A stretch of DNA of 64,000 bases from NCBI RefSeq assembly GCF_900119315.1, contig NZ_LT827010.1, forward strand, positions 2,699,001 through 2,763,000, given 5' to 3'. The notes beneath the pieces were generated by a model that ran no database searches, was not told where the DNA came from, and was given only the letters and a program-made list of their open reading frames with translations. Below, piece by piece: positions 9,109 to 18,519 of this stretch (positions within the stretch are counted from its first letter, which is position 1; every line of letters starts with the position of its first letter). Made by a program: the position numbers and the translations under genes. Source of the stretch: Actinoplanes sp. SE50/110. GTDB taxonomy: Bacteria; Actinomycetota; Actinomycetes; Mycobacteriales; Micromonosporaceae.

Positions 9109-9879
9109 TTATCCGTTGATCTTGTCGCGCCAGGCGAGGGCTTCGCGCAGCTCGCTCAGGTCGGGCTTCGGGCCGCCGACGCCGACGGTGAACAGCCGGG
9201 CGCCGAGTTCGTGCATCCGGTCGCGGCTGTCCGGCTTGCTCGCCACCGATACCTCGATCTCCGACGGGTCGCGGCCCACGTCGGAGCAGTGCCCGCGGAG
9301 CACGCCCAGCTTGTGCTCCAGGGTTTCCGCGTCGGCGAACGAGTGCCAGATGTCGGCGTGCTTGGCGACCAGGCGCAGCGTCTTCTTCTCGCCGCCGCCA
9401 CCGATCAGCACCGGGATCTTGCGGGTCGGCGGCGGGTTCAGCTTGCCCCAGCGCGACTCGATCCGCGGCAGCGCGCCCGCCAGGTCGTCGAGGCGGCCGC
9501 CGGCGGTGCCGAACTCGTAGCCGTACTCGGTGTAGTCGCGTTCGAACCACCCGGAGCCGATGCCGAGGATCAGCCGGCCGGCGGAGATGTGGTCGACGGT
9601 GCGGGCCATGTCGGCGAGCAGTTCCGGATTGCGGTAGCTGTTGCACGAGACCAGGGCGCCGATCTCGACCCGGGAGGTGGACTCGGCCCAGGCGGCGAGC
9701 ATGGTCCAGCACTCGAAGTGCAGACCGTCCGGCTCGCCGTACAGCGGATAGAAATGGTCCCAGTTGAACAGCACGTCGACGCCGAGGTCCTCGGCCTCGG
9801 CGGCGGTGCGGCGGATGGTGGCGTAATCCATGTGCTGGGGCTGCAGCTGAAGTCCGATGCGGACCGGCCTGTCGATCAT
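9109..9879 (-). CDS. LLM class F420-dependent oxidoreductase
   Basis: 256-aa TIM-barrel enzyme of the bacterial luciferase-like superfamily. Signatures include the N-terminal RIGLQLQPQHMDYATIRR, LFNWDHFYPLYGEPDG, DHISAGRLILGIGSGWFERDYTEYGYEFG and the phosphate-binding IPVLIGGGGEKKTLRL. Proteins with this GIGSGWFERDY pattern are mostly F420-dependent; substrate is unknown. The gene is monocistronic. Its first 31 nt and upstream 84 bp are repeated exactly at 20758-20872, where they cap a decayed paralogue, so this gene marks the left edge of the defence island. Confidence 0.9.
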   Translation of the reverse strand: MIDRPVRIGLQLQPQHMDYATIRRTAAEAEDLGVDVLFNWDHFYPLYGEPDGLHFECWTMLAAWAESTSRVEIGALVSCNSYRNPELLADMARTVDHISAGRLILGIGSGWFERDYTEYGYEFGTAGGRLDDLAGALPRIESRWGKLNPPPTRKIPVLIGGGGEKKTLRLVAKHADIWHSFADAETLEHKLGVLRGHCSDVGRDPSEIEVSVASKPDSRDRMHELGARLFTVGVGGPKPDLSELREALAWRDKING

Positions 9880-9963
9880 AGGAAGCAGGTTACGTGCCGA
9901 TACCGCCCCGGATCGGCTTGATGGTGACGAATCACTGGGCGGCGGCCGCCGGGATGCCGGGTG
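9849..9963. repeat. 115-bp direct repeat, left copy
   Basis: Base-for-base identical to 20758-20872 by eye. It contains the first 31 nt of the LLM gene and its upstream region, and ends in GGGATGCCGGGTG. Both copies have the same orientation and enclose about 10.8 kb. Confidence 0.92.
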
Positions 9964-10006
9964 GCGCCTGCTGCGGATGCGCTGGCGGGAGGGGCGACGG
10001 GTGAGC

Positions 10007-10028
10007 GCCGGGGCCGGTTGGCCCCGGC
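10007..10028. other. Strong hairpin upstream of gajA
   Basis: GCCGGGGCC, loop GGTT, GGCCCCGGC: a perfect 9-bp stem. It lacks a T-run. It lies in the ~220-bp gene-free stretch between the left repeat and gajA and could insulate gajA from the LLM promoter region. No clear sigma-70 promoter is visible between it and gajA. Confidence 0.5.
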
Positions 10029-10186
10029 CCTGGTAGGCAGCCGGTGACTGCGCGACGAGAACGTGTGGCCCCCACCCGATGAGGTGAATTCGACCTTTTG
10101 GGGGACGGCTTCCGATTCACAGGCGTCTAGGCTTCGCCGCCGGATGGCCTGATGGCACACAGCCTGTGAGGAACGGGAGACTGTCG

Positions 10187-12130
10187 ATGAAGATCGTTGC
10201 GTTGAGGCTGAGCAATTTTCAGTCGTTCGGCCCCGAGCCGACAACGATCGATCTTGATGACTTGACCTACATTCTCGGCCCGAATGGCTCCGGCAAGACT
10301 GCCGCTTTGGAGGCGCTTTCCCGGTTGTTCAGTCCACTGGCCGCGCAGCGTCAAATTCAGCCGGAGGACTTTCACGTGCCGGTCGATCGGTCCGCCAGTG
10401 AGGTGCAGGATGCCCAACCGACCCTCTGGCTAGAGGTCGATGTGTTGTGCCCTGAAGCGGGGGCCGGCGGGACACACGCGTCGGTACCGCCGTTCTTCGC
10501 GCACATGAGGATCGATACGGCGGACGGGATCCCGCAGATTCGAGTTCGGCTGACGGCACAACTGGCCGCAGACGGAGTCATCGACGAGAAGATCGAGTAC
10601 GTCCTGCAGGCTGACGCGGCAGGGGTGCCGACCAGCTGCACCCAGATGAGCCGTTTCGACCGCGCGCAGATCGAGGTGTACTACCTTCCAGCCCGCCGTG
10701 ACCCGGTAGATCACATCGCCTATACAGCGGCCTCGCTGATTGGACGTAGCCTGCGAGCAGCGGACTGGACGAGCGAGCGGGAGGTGCTTGGCGATCTATC
10801 TGCACAGATCACCGACACACTGGTCGCCAACGCCGCGGTGGCAGGTATCGGCGTGCACCTGACCAAGCAGTGGCAGAACCTGCACAGCGGCGGCTACTTC
10901 CGAGATCCCTCGATTGCCTTCGGGCGTGGCGATCTTGAGGGGGTGTTGCGTCAACTTACGGTGACGTTTTCCCCATCGCACGGCGGGGCATCCCTGCCAT
11001 TCGACCGGCTCAGTGACGGACAGAAGTCGTTGCTCTACATCTCGCTCGTCCTCTCCTGGCAATCGTTGGTCCGGCGGGTTCTGCGCGGTGAGGAAACTTC
11101 CCTGGATCCAGATCGGCTGCGCCCTCCTGTGCACGTCGTGATCGAGATCGAGGAGCCGGAGAACAGCCTCGCACCGCAGTATCTTGGCCGTATCATCCGT
11201 CAGGTGCGCGGCGCATGCTCGGCCGGCGACGTCCAGGCGCTGATCGCCACGCACGCGCCGGCTCTGCTAAGACGGGTTGACCCGGACACGATTCGCTTCT
11301 TGCGGCTCGACGCCGCCCGGCGGACGACTGTCGAGCGCATCGTTGTTCCGGCGGACGACGTATTGGCCGCGAAGTACGTCCGCGAGGCGGTCCAGGCGTA
11401 CCCGGAGCTGTACTTTTCCCGCCTTGTCGTGCTGGGCGAAGGCGACAGTGAGCAAGTGGTACTGCCCCGAGTCCTCGCCGCAGCCGGCATCGCCGAAGAC
11501 GACGCCTCCGTGTCGGTGGTTCCGCTGGGCGGTCGGCACGTCAACCACTTCTGGCGGCTGCTCAACCAACTCCACATCCCGCACGTCACCCTGCTTGACC
11601 TGGACAGCGGCCGTTATCACGGCGGCTGGGGCAGGGTACGCAACGCCATGCGGCAGCTCAATGCAGTCCAACCCGATACGTTCGCGGAAGCCCAGATCGA
11701 CCAGTTGCCGAAGTGGGATGACGACTGCGATTTTCCGCAGCCCGGATGCGGCCCCGACATCGGCGGTGGGCTCGGCCCGATCGATGTGCTGGAGCAGCAT
11801 GGCGTCTTCTTCTCCCAGCCAGTCGACCTTGACCTCATGATGCTGGCGGCCTATCCGACCGCCTATGCCGTCGACCCTCCCGCAAAACCGGACCCGCAGA
11901 CCGTCGTGGCCGTGCTTGGAAAGAGCCACAAAAACGAGATCCGCCTTCGCAGCGAGGTCCTTGACCTCTTCGACGAGTATCACCGGAAGTTTGACCTCGG
12001 CAGCAAGCCTGCGACACATCTGAGCGCCCTGGCTAGCCTCGACGACCAACACTTGCTCAAAGAATCACCCATGGTGCTTACCAGGATGGTCGAGCATGTG
12101 CGCGCGGTCCTGGGCGGCCTGCCGGAATGA
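10187..12130 (+). CDS. gajA: Gabija anti-phage protein GajA (OLD-family ATPase/TOPRIM nuclease)
   Basis: 647-aa protein. The ATPase domain has Walker A GPNGSGKT (~31-38), ABC-type signature LSDGQKS (~275-281), Walker B VVIEIEEPE (~317-325) and H-loop ATHAP. A C-terminal TOPRIM nuclease follows with LGEGDSEQ (catalytic Glu ~418) and LLDLDSG (DxD ~471-473). GajA of Gabija is a sequence-specific nicking endonuclease assembling with GajB; nucleotide depletion by phage activates it. The helicase gene starts in an ATGA overlap directly behind it, the defining Gabija arrangement. ATG 10187 has GGGAG at ~8 bp and is preferred over GTG 10166. At 647 aa it is somewhat longer than the B. cereus protein. 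A generic OLD nuclease is the alternative. Confidence 0.85.
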   Translation: MKIVALRLSNFQSFGPEPTTIDLDDLTYILGPNGSGKTAALEALSRLFSPLAAQRQIQPEDFHVPVDRSASEVQDAQPTLWLEVDVLCPEAGAGGTHASVPPFFAHMRIDTADGIPQIRVRLTAQLAADGVIDEKIEYVLQADAAGVPTSCTQMSRFDRAQIEVYYLPARRDPVDHIAYTAASLIGRSLRAADWTSEREVLGDLSAQITDTLVANAAVAGIGVHLTKQWQNLHSGGYFRDPSIAFGRGDLEGVLRQLTVTFSPSHGGASLPFDRLSDGQKSLLYISLVLSWQSLVRRVLRGEETSLDPDRLRPPVHVVIEIEEPENSLAPQYLGRIIRQVRGACSAGDVQALIATHAPALLRRVDPDTIRFLRLDAARRTTVERIVVPADDVLAAKYVREAVQAYPELYFSRLVVLGEGDSEQVVLPRVLAAAGIAEDDASVSVVPLGGRHVNHFWRLLNQLHIPHVTLLDLDSGRYHGGWGRVRNAMRQLNAVQPDTFAEAQIDQLPKWDDDCDFPQPGCGPDIGGGLGPIDVLEQHGVFFSQPVDLDLMMLAAYPTAYAVDPPAKPDPQTVVAVLGKSHKNEIRLRSEVLDLFDEYHRKFDLGSKPATHLSALASLDDQHLLKESPMVLTRMVEHVRAVLGGLPE

Positions 12131-13788
12131 TCCGCCCCGAGCACTGGCGGCCCGCAGACGGCCTGACGCTGGAACCGAATGCGCTGAAAGCGGCGACAGC
12201 GGCCGACCTCAACGCGGTGGTCGCCGCCGGGCCCGGCGCAGGGAAGACGGAGTTGCTTGCCCAGCGCGCAGACTTCCTGCTGCGTACCGGTCAGTGTCCG
12301 TACCCGCGCCGCATTCTGGCAGTCTCGTTCAAGGTCGATGCCGCTCGTAATCTGGCCGAACGGGTCCGCCGCCGCTGCGGGCCGACGCTCGCGGACCGGT
12401 TCGACAGTTTCACCTTCCACGCCTTCGCCAAGCGCCTCGTTGACAACTTCCGGCCAACGCTGACCGGTGCCAATGCCCTTGATTCGGATTACCGCATCGA
12501 TCGGCAGGACCGGATTGCCAGCAAACAGATCACGTTCGAAGACTTGGTTCCGCTTGGGCTGGAGATCGTCCAGGCCAACATCTATGCCCGGCGGGGCCTG
12601 GACCAGACCTACAGTCACGTCTTTCTCGACGAGTTCCAAGACTGCACAGCGGACCAGTACGAGCTGATCAAAGCGGTCTTCGGGCCGTCGACCGCCATCG
12701 TGACCGCTGTCGGCGACACCAAGCAGCGGATCATGCTTTGGGCCGGTGCTCTCGACGGAGTGCTGGAGACCTTCGCCGACGACTTCTCCGCCGTGCGTCT
12801 GCCGCTGTATCAGAACTTCCGCTCCGCGCCACGACTGCGGCGCATGCAGAACCGGATGATCGCCCAGATGGACCCCAGTGCCGTCAGCCCTGCGGAGGAT
12901 CTGGTCGGTGATGATGGCGTCATCGACGTCCTCGGCTTCTCTGACGAGTACCAGGAGTCGCGAACAGTCGGCGATCTTCTTTCCGGATGGCTCGGTCAAG
13001 GCGTGCCTCCGGCCGAGATCGCTGTGCTCGTACGCAACCAGCCGCACCTGGTCGCTTCGGTGCTTGGGGACGAACTGCGTGCACGCGGCATCGCCTTCCG
13101 CAACGAGCAGGAGAGTCAGGATCTCACCGCAGAGCCGATCGCGGCCCTCGTACTCAATTTCCTTCGAGTAGTCGCTGACGATCGGCAACCCCACGCCTAC
13201 GCCGACCTGATGAGGATCGTGGCCCGCACGAACGCCTCCGACGACGAGGTCGCACGCTTCGACAGCCAGGTCAAACGAATCATCACCACGGCTCGGATCG
13301 CCGTACGGGCTTCAACATTCACCCCCGACGACTCCGCAGGATGGCGGAACCTCGTCATTGGATTCCTGCGTCTGGTGTCCCGGCCGGTGTTGACCGCATT
13401 GTCGGCCAGCTACCAGCAGGGCAACCGCCTTGACGACCTTATCGTGCAGACGATGGCTGCTTTCGAACGGGAACTCGCCGTAGACGGCAACGCCGTACTA
13501 GCCCTGCGGCGGCTTTCTGAAGCCGACGCCGTGAGAGTCCTAACTATCCACAAGTGCAAGGGCTTAGAATTCGAGAAAGTCGTAGTGCTCGGCGTGGAGA
13601 CTCAGCTCTTCTGGAGTAAAGATTTGACGACGATCATGTCGGAGTTCTTCGTCGCGATCTCCCGCGCGAAACTGCACCTCGTCCTGACTCACGTCGAGCA
13701 CCGCGGCCGGCCGAGCGCCGCCACGAGACGATGGGATGAGCGGCGCTCATCCCATCAGACATTGCTCGGCTTCGCAGCTGAGGATTAA
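12127..13788 (+). CDS. gajB: Gabija protein GajB (UvrD/Rep-like SF1 helicase)
   Basis: 553-aa SF1A helicase: Walker A AAGPGAGKT (~33-41), DEFQD Walker B (167-171), GDTKQ motif III (195-199), QNFRS (228-232), TIHKCKGLEF (~473-482) and FVAISRAK (~508-515). It begins within the gajA stop (ATGA), so the two should be co-translated and form the GajA-GajB complex, in which GajB senses DNA termini and activates GajA. Leu480, inside the conserved HKCKGLEF motif, is encoded by the rare codon TTA (13564-13566). The last 60 bp also encode a 13-bp hairpin. The stop codon overlaps that of the converging gene. Confidence 0.87.
   Translation: MIRPEHWRPADGLTLEPNALKAATAADLNAVVAAGPGAGKTELLAQRADFLLRTGQCPYPRRILAVSFKVDAARNLAERVRRRCGPTLADRFDSFTFHAFAKRLVDNFRPTLTGANALDSDYRIDRQDRIASKQITFEDLVPLGLEIVQANIYARRGLDQTYSHVFLDEFQDCTADQYELIKAVFGPSTAIVTAVGDTKQRIMLWAGALDGVLETFADDFSAVRLPLYQNFRSAPRLRRMQNRMIAQMDPSAVSPAEDLVGDDGVIDVLGFSDEYQESRTVGDLLSGWLGQGVPPAEIAVLVRNQPHLVASVLGDELRARGIAFRNEQESQDLTAEPIAALVLNFLRVVADDRQPHAYADLMRIVARTNASDDEVARFDSQVKRIITTARIAVRASTFTPDDSAGWRNLVIGFLRLVSRPVLTALSASYQQGNRLDDLIVQTMAAFERELAVDGNAVLALRRLSEADAVRVLTIHKCKGLEFEKVVVLGVETQLFWSKDLTTIMSEFFVAISRAKLHLVLTHVEHRGRPSAATRRWDERRSSHQTLLGFAAED
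13730..13756. terminator. Perfect hairpin at the end of gajB, between converging genes
   Basis: GATGGGATGAGCG and CGCTCATCCCATC are perfect 13-base complements around one central base (about 11 bp with a 5-nt loop when folded). It lies inside the gajB coding region, 29 bp before the converging gene's stop. It could terminate the minus-strand CHAT transcript or act in both directions. No T-run on either side. Confidence 0.45.
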
Positions 13789-14471
13789 CCATCCAAGCTG
13801 CCGAGCTTGACGGAGCGGAGGACCGAGGGCAGGTCGGCGCGGTAAGGGATCAGGCCGAGGCGCCGGTGGCGGATGGTGGCGGCGAGGGAGATGTCGGCGT
13901 GGGCCGGGACACCAGCCGGCTTCTTGACGACGATCGTCAGTTCCTCGTCGCCGATCAGTGGCTGGCCGCTGACGGCGCGGAACCTCCATTCGGGGTCGCT
14001 GTCGCGTTCGCCCATGCCGACGAGGAACAGGTCCTCGCGGTTGCCTTGTGGCGCGTACTCAATGGCGGCTTCGGCGACTGTGAGGTTGGCGGTGAGCGCG
14101 ATCCGCCCGGTACGGGGCACCGTACGTACGCGGTGTTTGGGGCTGATCGACCAGGCGATCGGCTGACGGTCGGCGGGTTCGCCGGGAGCCTGCAGGTTGA
14201 CGCCGACGGCTGCGTCAACGATCGGGTCGCCGTTGGGGACGGCCCGGAACGAGCAGAACACGCTCAGCATGAGGTAGTCGTTGTCGGCGGCCTGGGCCTC
14301 AAGGAATTCGCGCCAGCCCGGGTCGGCGGAGATGGTGCCGGCTTCGAGCGGGCGTACCACCGGTGTGCCGAGCGTGACTCGGCCGCTAATTCGGGGTGCT
14401 GCTCCCGGTGACTGCAGGCGGGGTTCCAGCAGGAGGTCGACCTCGTGGATCGAGGTGTCGAGATCAGTCAT
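13785..14471 (-). CDS. Hypothetical companion of the CHAT protein
   Basis: 228-aa protein of unrecognised family. It has no signal peptide, membrane segment or catalytic motif I can name. Alternating hydrophobic residues (DYLMLSVFCSFRAV, GRIALTANLTVAEAAIEYA, EELTIVVKKP, HADISLAATI) suggest an all-beta fold. Its ATG lies 8 nt inside the end of the CHAT gene, so it is translationally coupled and probably a functional partner. It could be a regulator, sensor or proteolytic substrate of the CHAT protease; nothing in the sequence decides between these. It converges on gajB with stop codons overlapping. Confidence 0.75.
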   Translation of the reverse strand: MTDLDTSIHEVDLLLEPRLQSPGAAPRISGRVTLGTPVVRPLEAGTISADPGWREFLEAQAADNDYLMLSVFCSFRAVPNGDPIVDAAVGVNLQAPGEPADRQPIAWSISPKHRVRTVPRTGRIALTANLTVAEAAIEYAPQGNREDLFLVGMGERDSDPEWRFRAVSGQPLIGDEELTIVVKKPAGVPAHADISLAATIRHRRLGLIPYRADLPSVLRSVKLGSLDG

Positions 14472-17400
14472 TGGGCGGCTCCTCGGGGATAGTGGTACGC
14501 CAGTTGCCGACGAACGTGAAGGTGCCCCAGTCGCGGTAGGCGGGATGCCTGTCGCGGGTGCGCTGTTGGGCGGCCCGGAACGCCGAACGCCGGTCGGGGT
14601 CGACGGCCAGCCGTTCGTAGAGGTGGTGGAAGAATTCAGTGGCCACGGTCGGGTGGACGGGCCAGAGGCAGCCGATGACGGCGGTGGCGCCTGCAGAAAG
14701 TAGGGCGGCGGGCAGCCCGCGCAGATTGTCGTTGAGGTCGAAGCGGCCGAGCGCGGATTCGCAGGCGCTCAGGGTGACCAGTTCCACGCCGCGCAGATCG
14801 GTGCGCAGGATGTCGTGGGCGAAGACCCGGCCGCCCGAGAGGTACAGGCACTGGAACCAGGGCGCCCATTCGTTGTGGCTGCCGTGCGCGGCGACGTGGA
14901 CGTACCGTGCCTGGGTCAGGCCGGAGAGGAAGCGTTCGGGTGTAGCCGTGGAGCCGAGTACGGCCTCACCGCCCATCGCTGTGGCGACCTGGGCGGCGTG
15001 GCTCTCCAGGGCGTCCTCGACAGGTAGGCCGTGAGCGGTGCCGCCGCTACCTGAAGCGAACGCGACGAAGCCGCGCCGAACTGACGGTGGCTGTTCGCGG
15101 AGCATTTCGGGACTGGCGATCTGCGTGACGGTCCAGTCGTCGGCGGCCGGTCCTGTTCCGCTGGTGAGCAGGTGGAAGGGGACGTAGTGCAGCGGTCCGT
15201 CGGCCCAGACACACAGGTGACGGCGGCCTTCGGCGTGCCACTGGGGCATGCGGTCGGCGAAACCGGCGAGATAGGAGTCGGGTCGTTCGGACAGGTGCTG
15301 CTGGGCGTCGCGGCTGACGGCCCGGTGCAGCGGGTCGGCGGTGACACTGTTGCGTAGTTGCGCCACTCGGATGCCGAAGGGGGACAGGGCCAGGTGGTGG
15401 CTGCCGCGGTAGAGCCGGATCAGGCTGCCACCAGCGTCCGGGATCAGCAACGTGCGGTATTCGACGGCATCGCGGGTGACCGCCATGGCGTGCAGCGCGC
15501 CGGATGGATCGCCAGACGGTTTGCGGGCTTCACCGAGCATCAGTGACACGAACACCGTCTCCGGTGGCAGCATCGACTGCAGCTCGTCGAGGGGGATCGG
15601 TGGTGGTTGCCATGAACTGCGGGCGGAGGAGAGTTCTGCGCTGATCCGGCGGTCGGCCGCACGTTGCCGGTTGCGGGCCACCGCGTCAGGGCCGGTCTCG
15701 GTCTCGGCTTCACCGGATCCGGCGTACAAGGTCATGACCGTTTCTGCTCCGCCTGGCAGGTCGATGTCGGGCAGGCTTTGCTCGACTGGCATTTCCCGAA
15801 GTTCCCGCAGCAGACGTGGGCTGGCAGTGAACGGCCCGGGGGAATGCAGTGCCGAGGCCAGCCAGCGGCCTTTGGCGGCCTGGTGCAGCATGATCACGGC
15901 GTTGACGTCGACCTGACGGTCGGCGAGATGAAACAAGATCCGCTGGTAGAACTCGAACAGTGCCCAGGCCACAGGCTCACCTGGGGTACCGCTGAGGCCC
16001 GCGGCTGCCCACAGCAGCACGATTGCGGCCGAGCTGGTCTGATCGTTGTCGCAAAGGGTCATCTGAAGCCGCCCGGCGTCGAGGCTCGCGAGCGCCAGGT
16101 CGTGCTGGCGGCAGAGCGCGTACCGCAACGCGGCGGCACCGAATCGGCGGGCCGACTCCGGGTGCGTGCCGTCGTCGGCGGAGCGGGTGGCCAGATCGTA
16201 GGTGAGTCCGGCTTCGAGGTAGTCGATGGCGTCGCCGTGCCATCGCCACAGCTCAGGCGCTTCCTGGTGTGCCTCGGACAGCAGATCGAGAGCGTTGGCG
16301 ATGAGTTCCGGTGTTGCGCCGAAGGCGGTGTGCGCGGCGAGGTGAATAAACGTAGCGGCCAGCTCAGGCCCAGCTGCCACCGCCCGCACCTGGTCGACCA
16401 AGTCGGCGTCGACTCGTAGGTCCGGCGAGCAGGGCAGGACGCCGTCCGCGAGCAGGTGCACCTCGCTGCGCCACCGGACCCGTCGCTGCGCGTCACTCGC
16501 CAGTACGGGCAGGTGGTCGTCGGCAGCGGCGAGTAGCTCGGCCTCCAAATCGGGGCGCATCGCCTCACCGGCGAGCGTGAGCGCCTCGGCAAAGACCGAC
16601 GACGCCTCTGGTATGCCGTACCGGTCCCGCACCGTGGCCAGGGGCATCGCCAACAGCGAGTTCAGGTCGGGGGGCAGGGCGATCTCGCCGAATCGATACA
16701 GCACGCGAAGTACGTAAAGGAAACTGAGCTGGTCACGGGTTGGGTCCAGCAGGTCGAACGCCGTCCGGCACCCCGCCAGTGCCTCATCGTCGGCGGACTC
16801 CTGGCGCATCCCGGCTCGAAACGAATACGCCTCGACGAGCGCCTTGAGAATCCGGCCGCGGTCATGGCCGACGGCCAGGTCGGCTGCCTGCCGCAGATAT
16901 TCGACGGCGCGGTCGGCGGCGACGTCAGGAGGTGGCAAGGGTGTCGGGTCACCCTCGGGGTGGGCGGTCAGCCGGCGCTGATGCCGAGCCAGCCACAATT
17001 GGTGGGCGCCATCGAACGTCAGCCCGGACATTGTTCCTAGATACGGGGTCAGGTAGAGCAGGCCCGCGGCGAACAGGGTGCCGGCGCGCTCGGCGGGCTC
17101 GTCGACGAGCATCGTGAGCTGCCTGGTCGCCACGGCGTGCGCGGCGGCGAGACGATCGGCGTCCGGGTCGTCGAGCAAGCTGTGTCTCACCGCTTCGACG
17201 TAGGCGTCGGCGGCCGTCCACCACGGGCTGTCGCGGGTGGCTCCCCAACGATGTTCCGCCGCGTCCATGGCGAGCCGTGCCACCTCCACGTTCGCCACGG
17301 ATGTGTGGACGGCTAGGTCAATCGCCGTGGCGGATAGCGGGAACGACGGATCGGCGGCGTGCCGGGTCGCCTCCTGGTGTGACAACACTCGGGTCCGGAC

Positions 17401-18312
17401 GTGATCGGCGAGCTGCAGCAACGCGACAGCCTGCCGACGCTCCTCGCCATCCGCTGCGAGCGGGTGCTCCTCAACGGGAACAGATCCGGCGCGGACCTTC
17501 TCCTCGATTCGCAGAGCCATGACTCGCTGCAGATACGGCAGAACCGACGTGTCGCCGTCGGCGGCTCGGCGCAGCCAGCCGACGGCTTCCGTCAACAGCA
17601 CCGACGCCTGCTCTCCGAAGTGTAGGGCGAGCTGGCCCTGCCTCCCGAGTGCCGCCCCGAGTCCCTGGCAGGCGTGGGTGTACGAAGCCGAACCGGCGTC
17701 GAACCGATCGAGGGCGGCACGGTAGGCCGAGACGGCGTTCGTGAGATCGATGGAATCCCGGACAATGTCGAACCGGACCAGATGGGCGTCGCCGAGAAGG
17801 CTGTCACGGAAGCCGGCGTCGCTGGGCTCGTCGAGGTTCTGCAACTGCTCGATGACCGTCGCGACAGCAGCCGGATCGCTGGCCTCTTTCGCATCAACGA
17901 GCAGATCCTTGGCGCGGTCCAGTGGGTCTTGCCAGGGATCGTGGCCGGTCTCGCGGATGAGGTACGGCCACAGATCACGTGGCACCCGGCGGTGATCGAC
18001 CATGAACAGCAGTTCGTAGGTGGCGAGAGCACCAGCGAACTCAACCTCCGCCCGACCCTCCGGGTCCTCGCCCGGACGATCGTGCGTAGCGGTTGTGGAC
18101 TGCCAGACCAGACCACGCGTCCATTGGTATGCCGCGACAGCATGCAGGGCATCAGCGTCGACGTCCTCGCGGCCGGTTATCTCGTGGGTCGCCAGCCGGA
18201 GAAGCTCAGCTGCAGCATCCAGACCGCCGTCGGAGAGAAGCGGCTCCGGGGAGCCGGTTGTATGAAAGTGACGGACCCGGGTCACGAGATCAGCGATCAG
18301 CGCGTCCCGCAC
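14464..18312 (-). CDS. Large TPR-like CHAT-domain (caspase-family) protease
   Basis: 1282-aa protein. The N-terminal ~950 residues are alpha-helical with degenerate TPR-like repeats (for example DAVSAYRAALDRFDAGSASY in shape, and LLDLTRDQLSF-type helices) and no NTPase motif. The C-terminal ~280 residues are a CHAT domain, a clan CD cysteine peptidase related to caspases and separase. The catalytic His lies in YVHVAAHGSHNEW (~1143) and the Cys in LVTLSACESALG (~1184), followed by GLPAALLSAGATAVIGCLWPV in family position. The GTG at 18312 has GGAGG 9 bp upstream, so I prefer it over an in-frame GTG at 18360. TPR-CHAT proteins act as effector proteases in several bacterial immune systems (Craspase/TPR-CHAT, gasdermin loci). 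Its partner is the overlapping 228-aa gene. Confidence 0.88.
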   Translation of the reverse strand: MRDALIADLVTRVRHFHTTGSPEPLLSDGGLDAAAELLRLATHEITGREDVDADALHAVAAYQWTRGLVWQSTTATHDRPGEDPEGRAEVEFAGALATYELLFMVDHRRVPRDLWPYLIRETGHDPWQDPLDRAKDLLVDAKEASDPAAVATVIEQLQNLDEPSDAGFRDSLLGDAHLVRFDIVRDSIDLTNAVSAYRAALDRFDAGSASYTHACQGLGAALGRQGQLALHFGEQASVLLTEAVGWLRRAADGDTSVLPYLQRVMALRIEEKVRAGSVPVEEHPLAADGEERRQAVALLQLADHVRTRVLSHQEATRHAADPSFPLSATAIDLAVHTSVANVEVARLAMDAAEHRWGATRDSPWWTAADAYVEAVRHSLLDDPDADRLAAAHAVATRQLTMLVDEPAERAGTLFAAGLLYLTPYLGTMSGLTFDGAHQLWLARHQRRLTAHPEGDPTPLPPPDVAADRAVEYLRQAADLAVGHDRGRILKALVEAYSFRAGMRQESADDEALAGCRTAFDLLDPTRDQLSFLYVLRVLYRFGEIALPPDLNSLLAMPLATVRDRYGIPEASSVFAEALTLAGEAMRPDLEAELLAAADDHLPVLASDAQRRVRWRSEVHLLADGVLPCSPDLRVDADLVDQVRAVAAGPELAATFIHLAAHTAFGATPELIANALDLLSEAHQEAPELWRWHGDAIDYLEAGLTYDLATRSADDGTHPESARRFGAAALRYALCRQHDLALASLDAGRLQMTLCDNDQTSSAAIVLLWAAAGLSGTPGEPVAWALFEFYQRILFHLADRQVDVNAVIMLHQAAKGRWLASALHSPGPFTASPRLLRELREMPVEQSLPDIDLPGGAETVMTLYAGSGEAETETGPDAVARNRQRAADRRISAELSSARSSWQPPPIPLDELQSMLPPETVFVSLMLGEARKPSGDPSGALHAMAVTRDAVEYRTLLIPDAGGSLIRLYRGSHHLALSPFGIRVAQLRNSVTADPLHRAVSRDAQQHLSERPDSYLAGFADRMPQWHAEGRRHLCVWADGPLHYVPFHLLTSGTGPAADDWTVTQIASPEMLREQPPSVRRGFVAFASGSGGTAHGLPVEDALESHAAQVATAMGGEAVLGSTATPERFLSGLTQARYVHVAAHGSHNEWAPWFQCLYLSGGRVFAHDILRTDLRGVELVTLSACESALGRFDLNDNLRGLPAALLSAGATAVIGCLWPVHPTVATEFFHHLYERLAVDPDRRSAFRAAQQRTRDRHPAYRDWGTFTFVGNWRTTIPEEPPND

Positions 18313-18519
18313 TCCACACCACCTCCACTGACCCGCCCTGGGCGAGTCTAAGCACAACACTCAAGCGTGGCGTTTCGTTCGACGGCGGATGAGGGCTGTT
18401 GGGTCTCGTTGGCTCAACGTGTCAGACCCTGTCGATATCGTGGCGGCCTCGCCGCTGGTTGGTGCCCAGCCATAGTCAGTGAGCGTTCTCAGATGGCTTC
18501 GGTATGGTGTGGAGGTCTT
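18313..18519. promoter_or_regulatory. Divergent promoter region, CHAT operon / EVE-SRA-Shedu gene
   Basis: About 207 bp separate the two divergent starts. It is relatively A/T-rich for the window. Both genes have GGAGG Shine-Dalgarno sequences near their GTG starts (GGAGG at 18511-18515 for the plus gene). No convincing -10/-35 pair or operator palindrome was picked out by eye. Confidence 0.4.
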
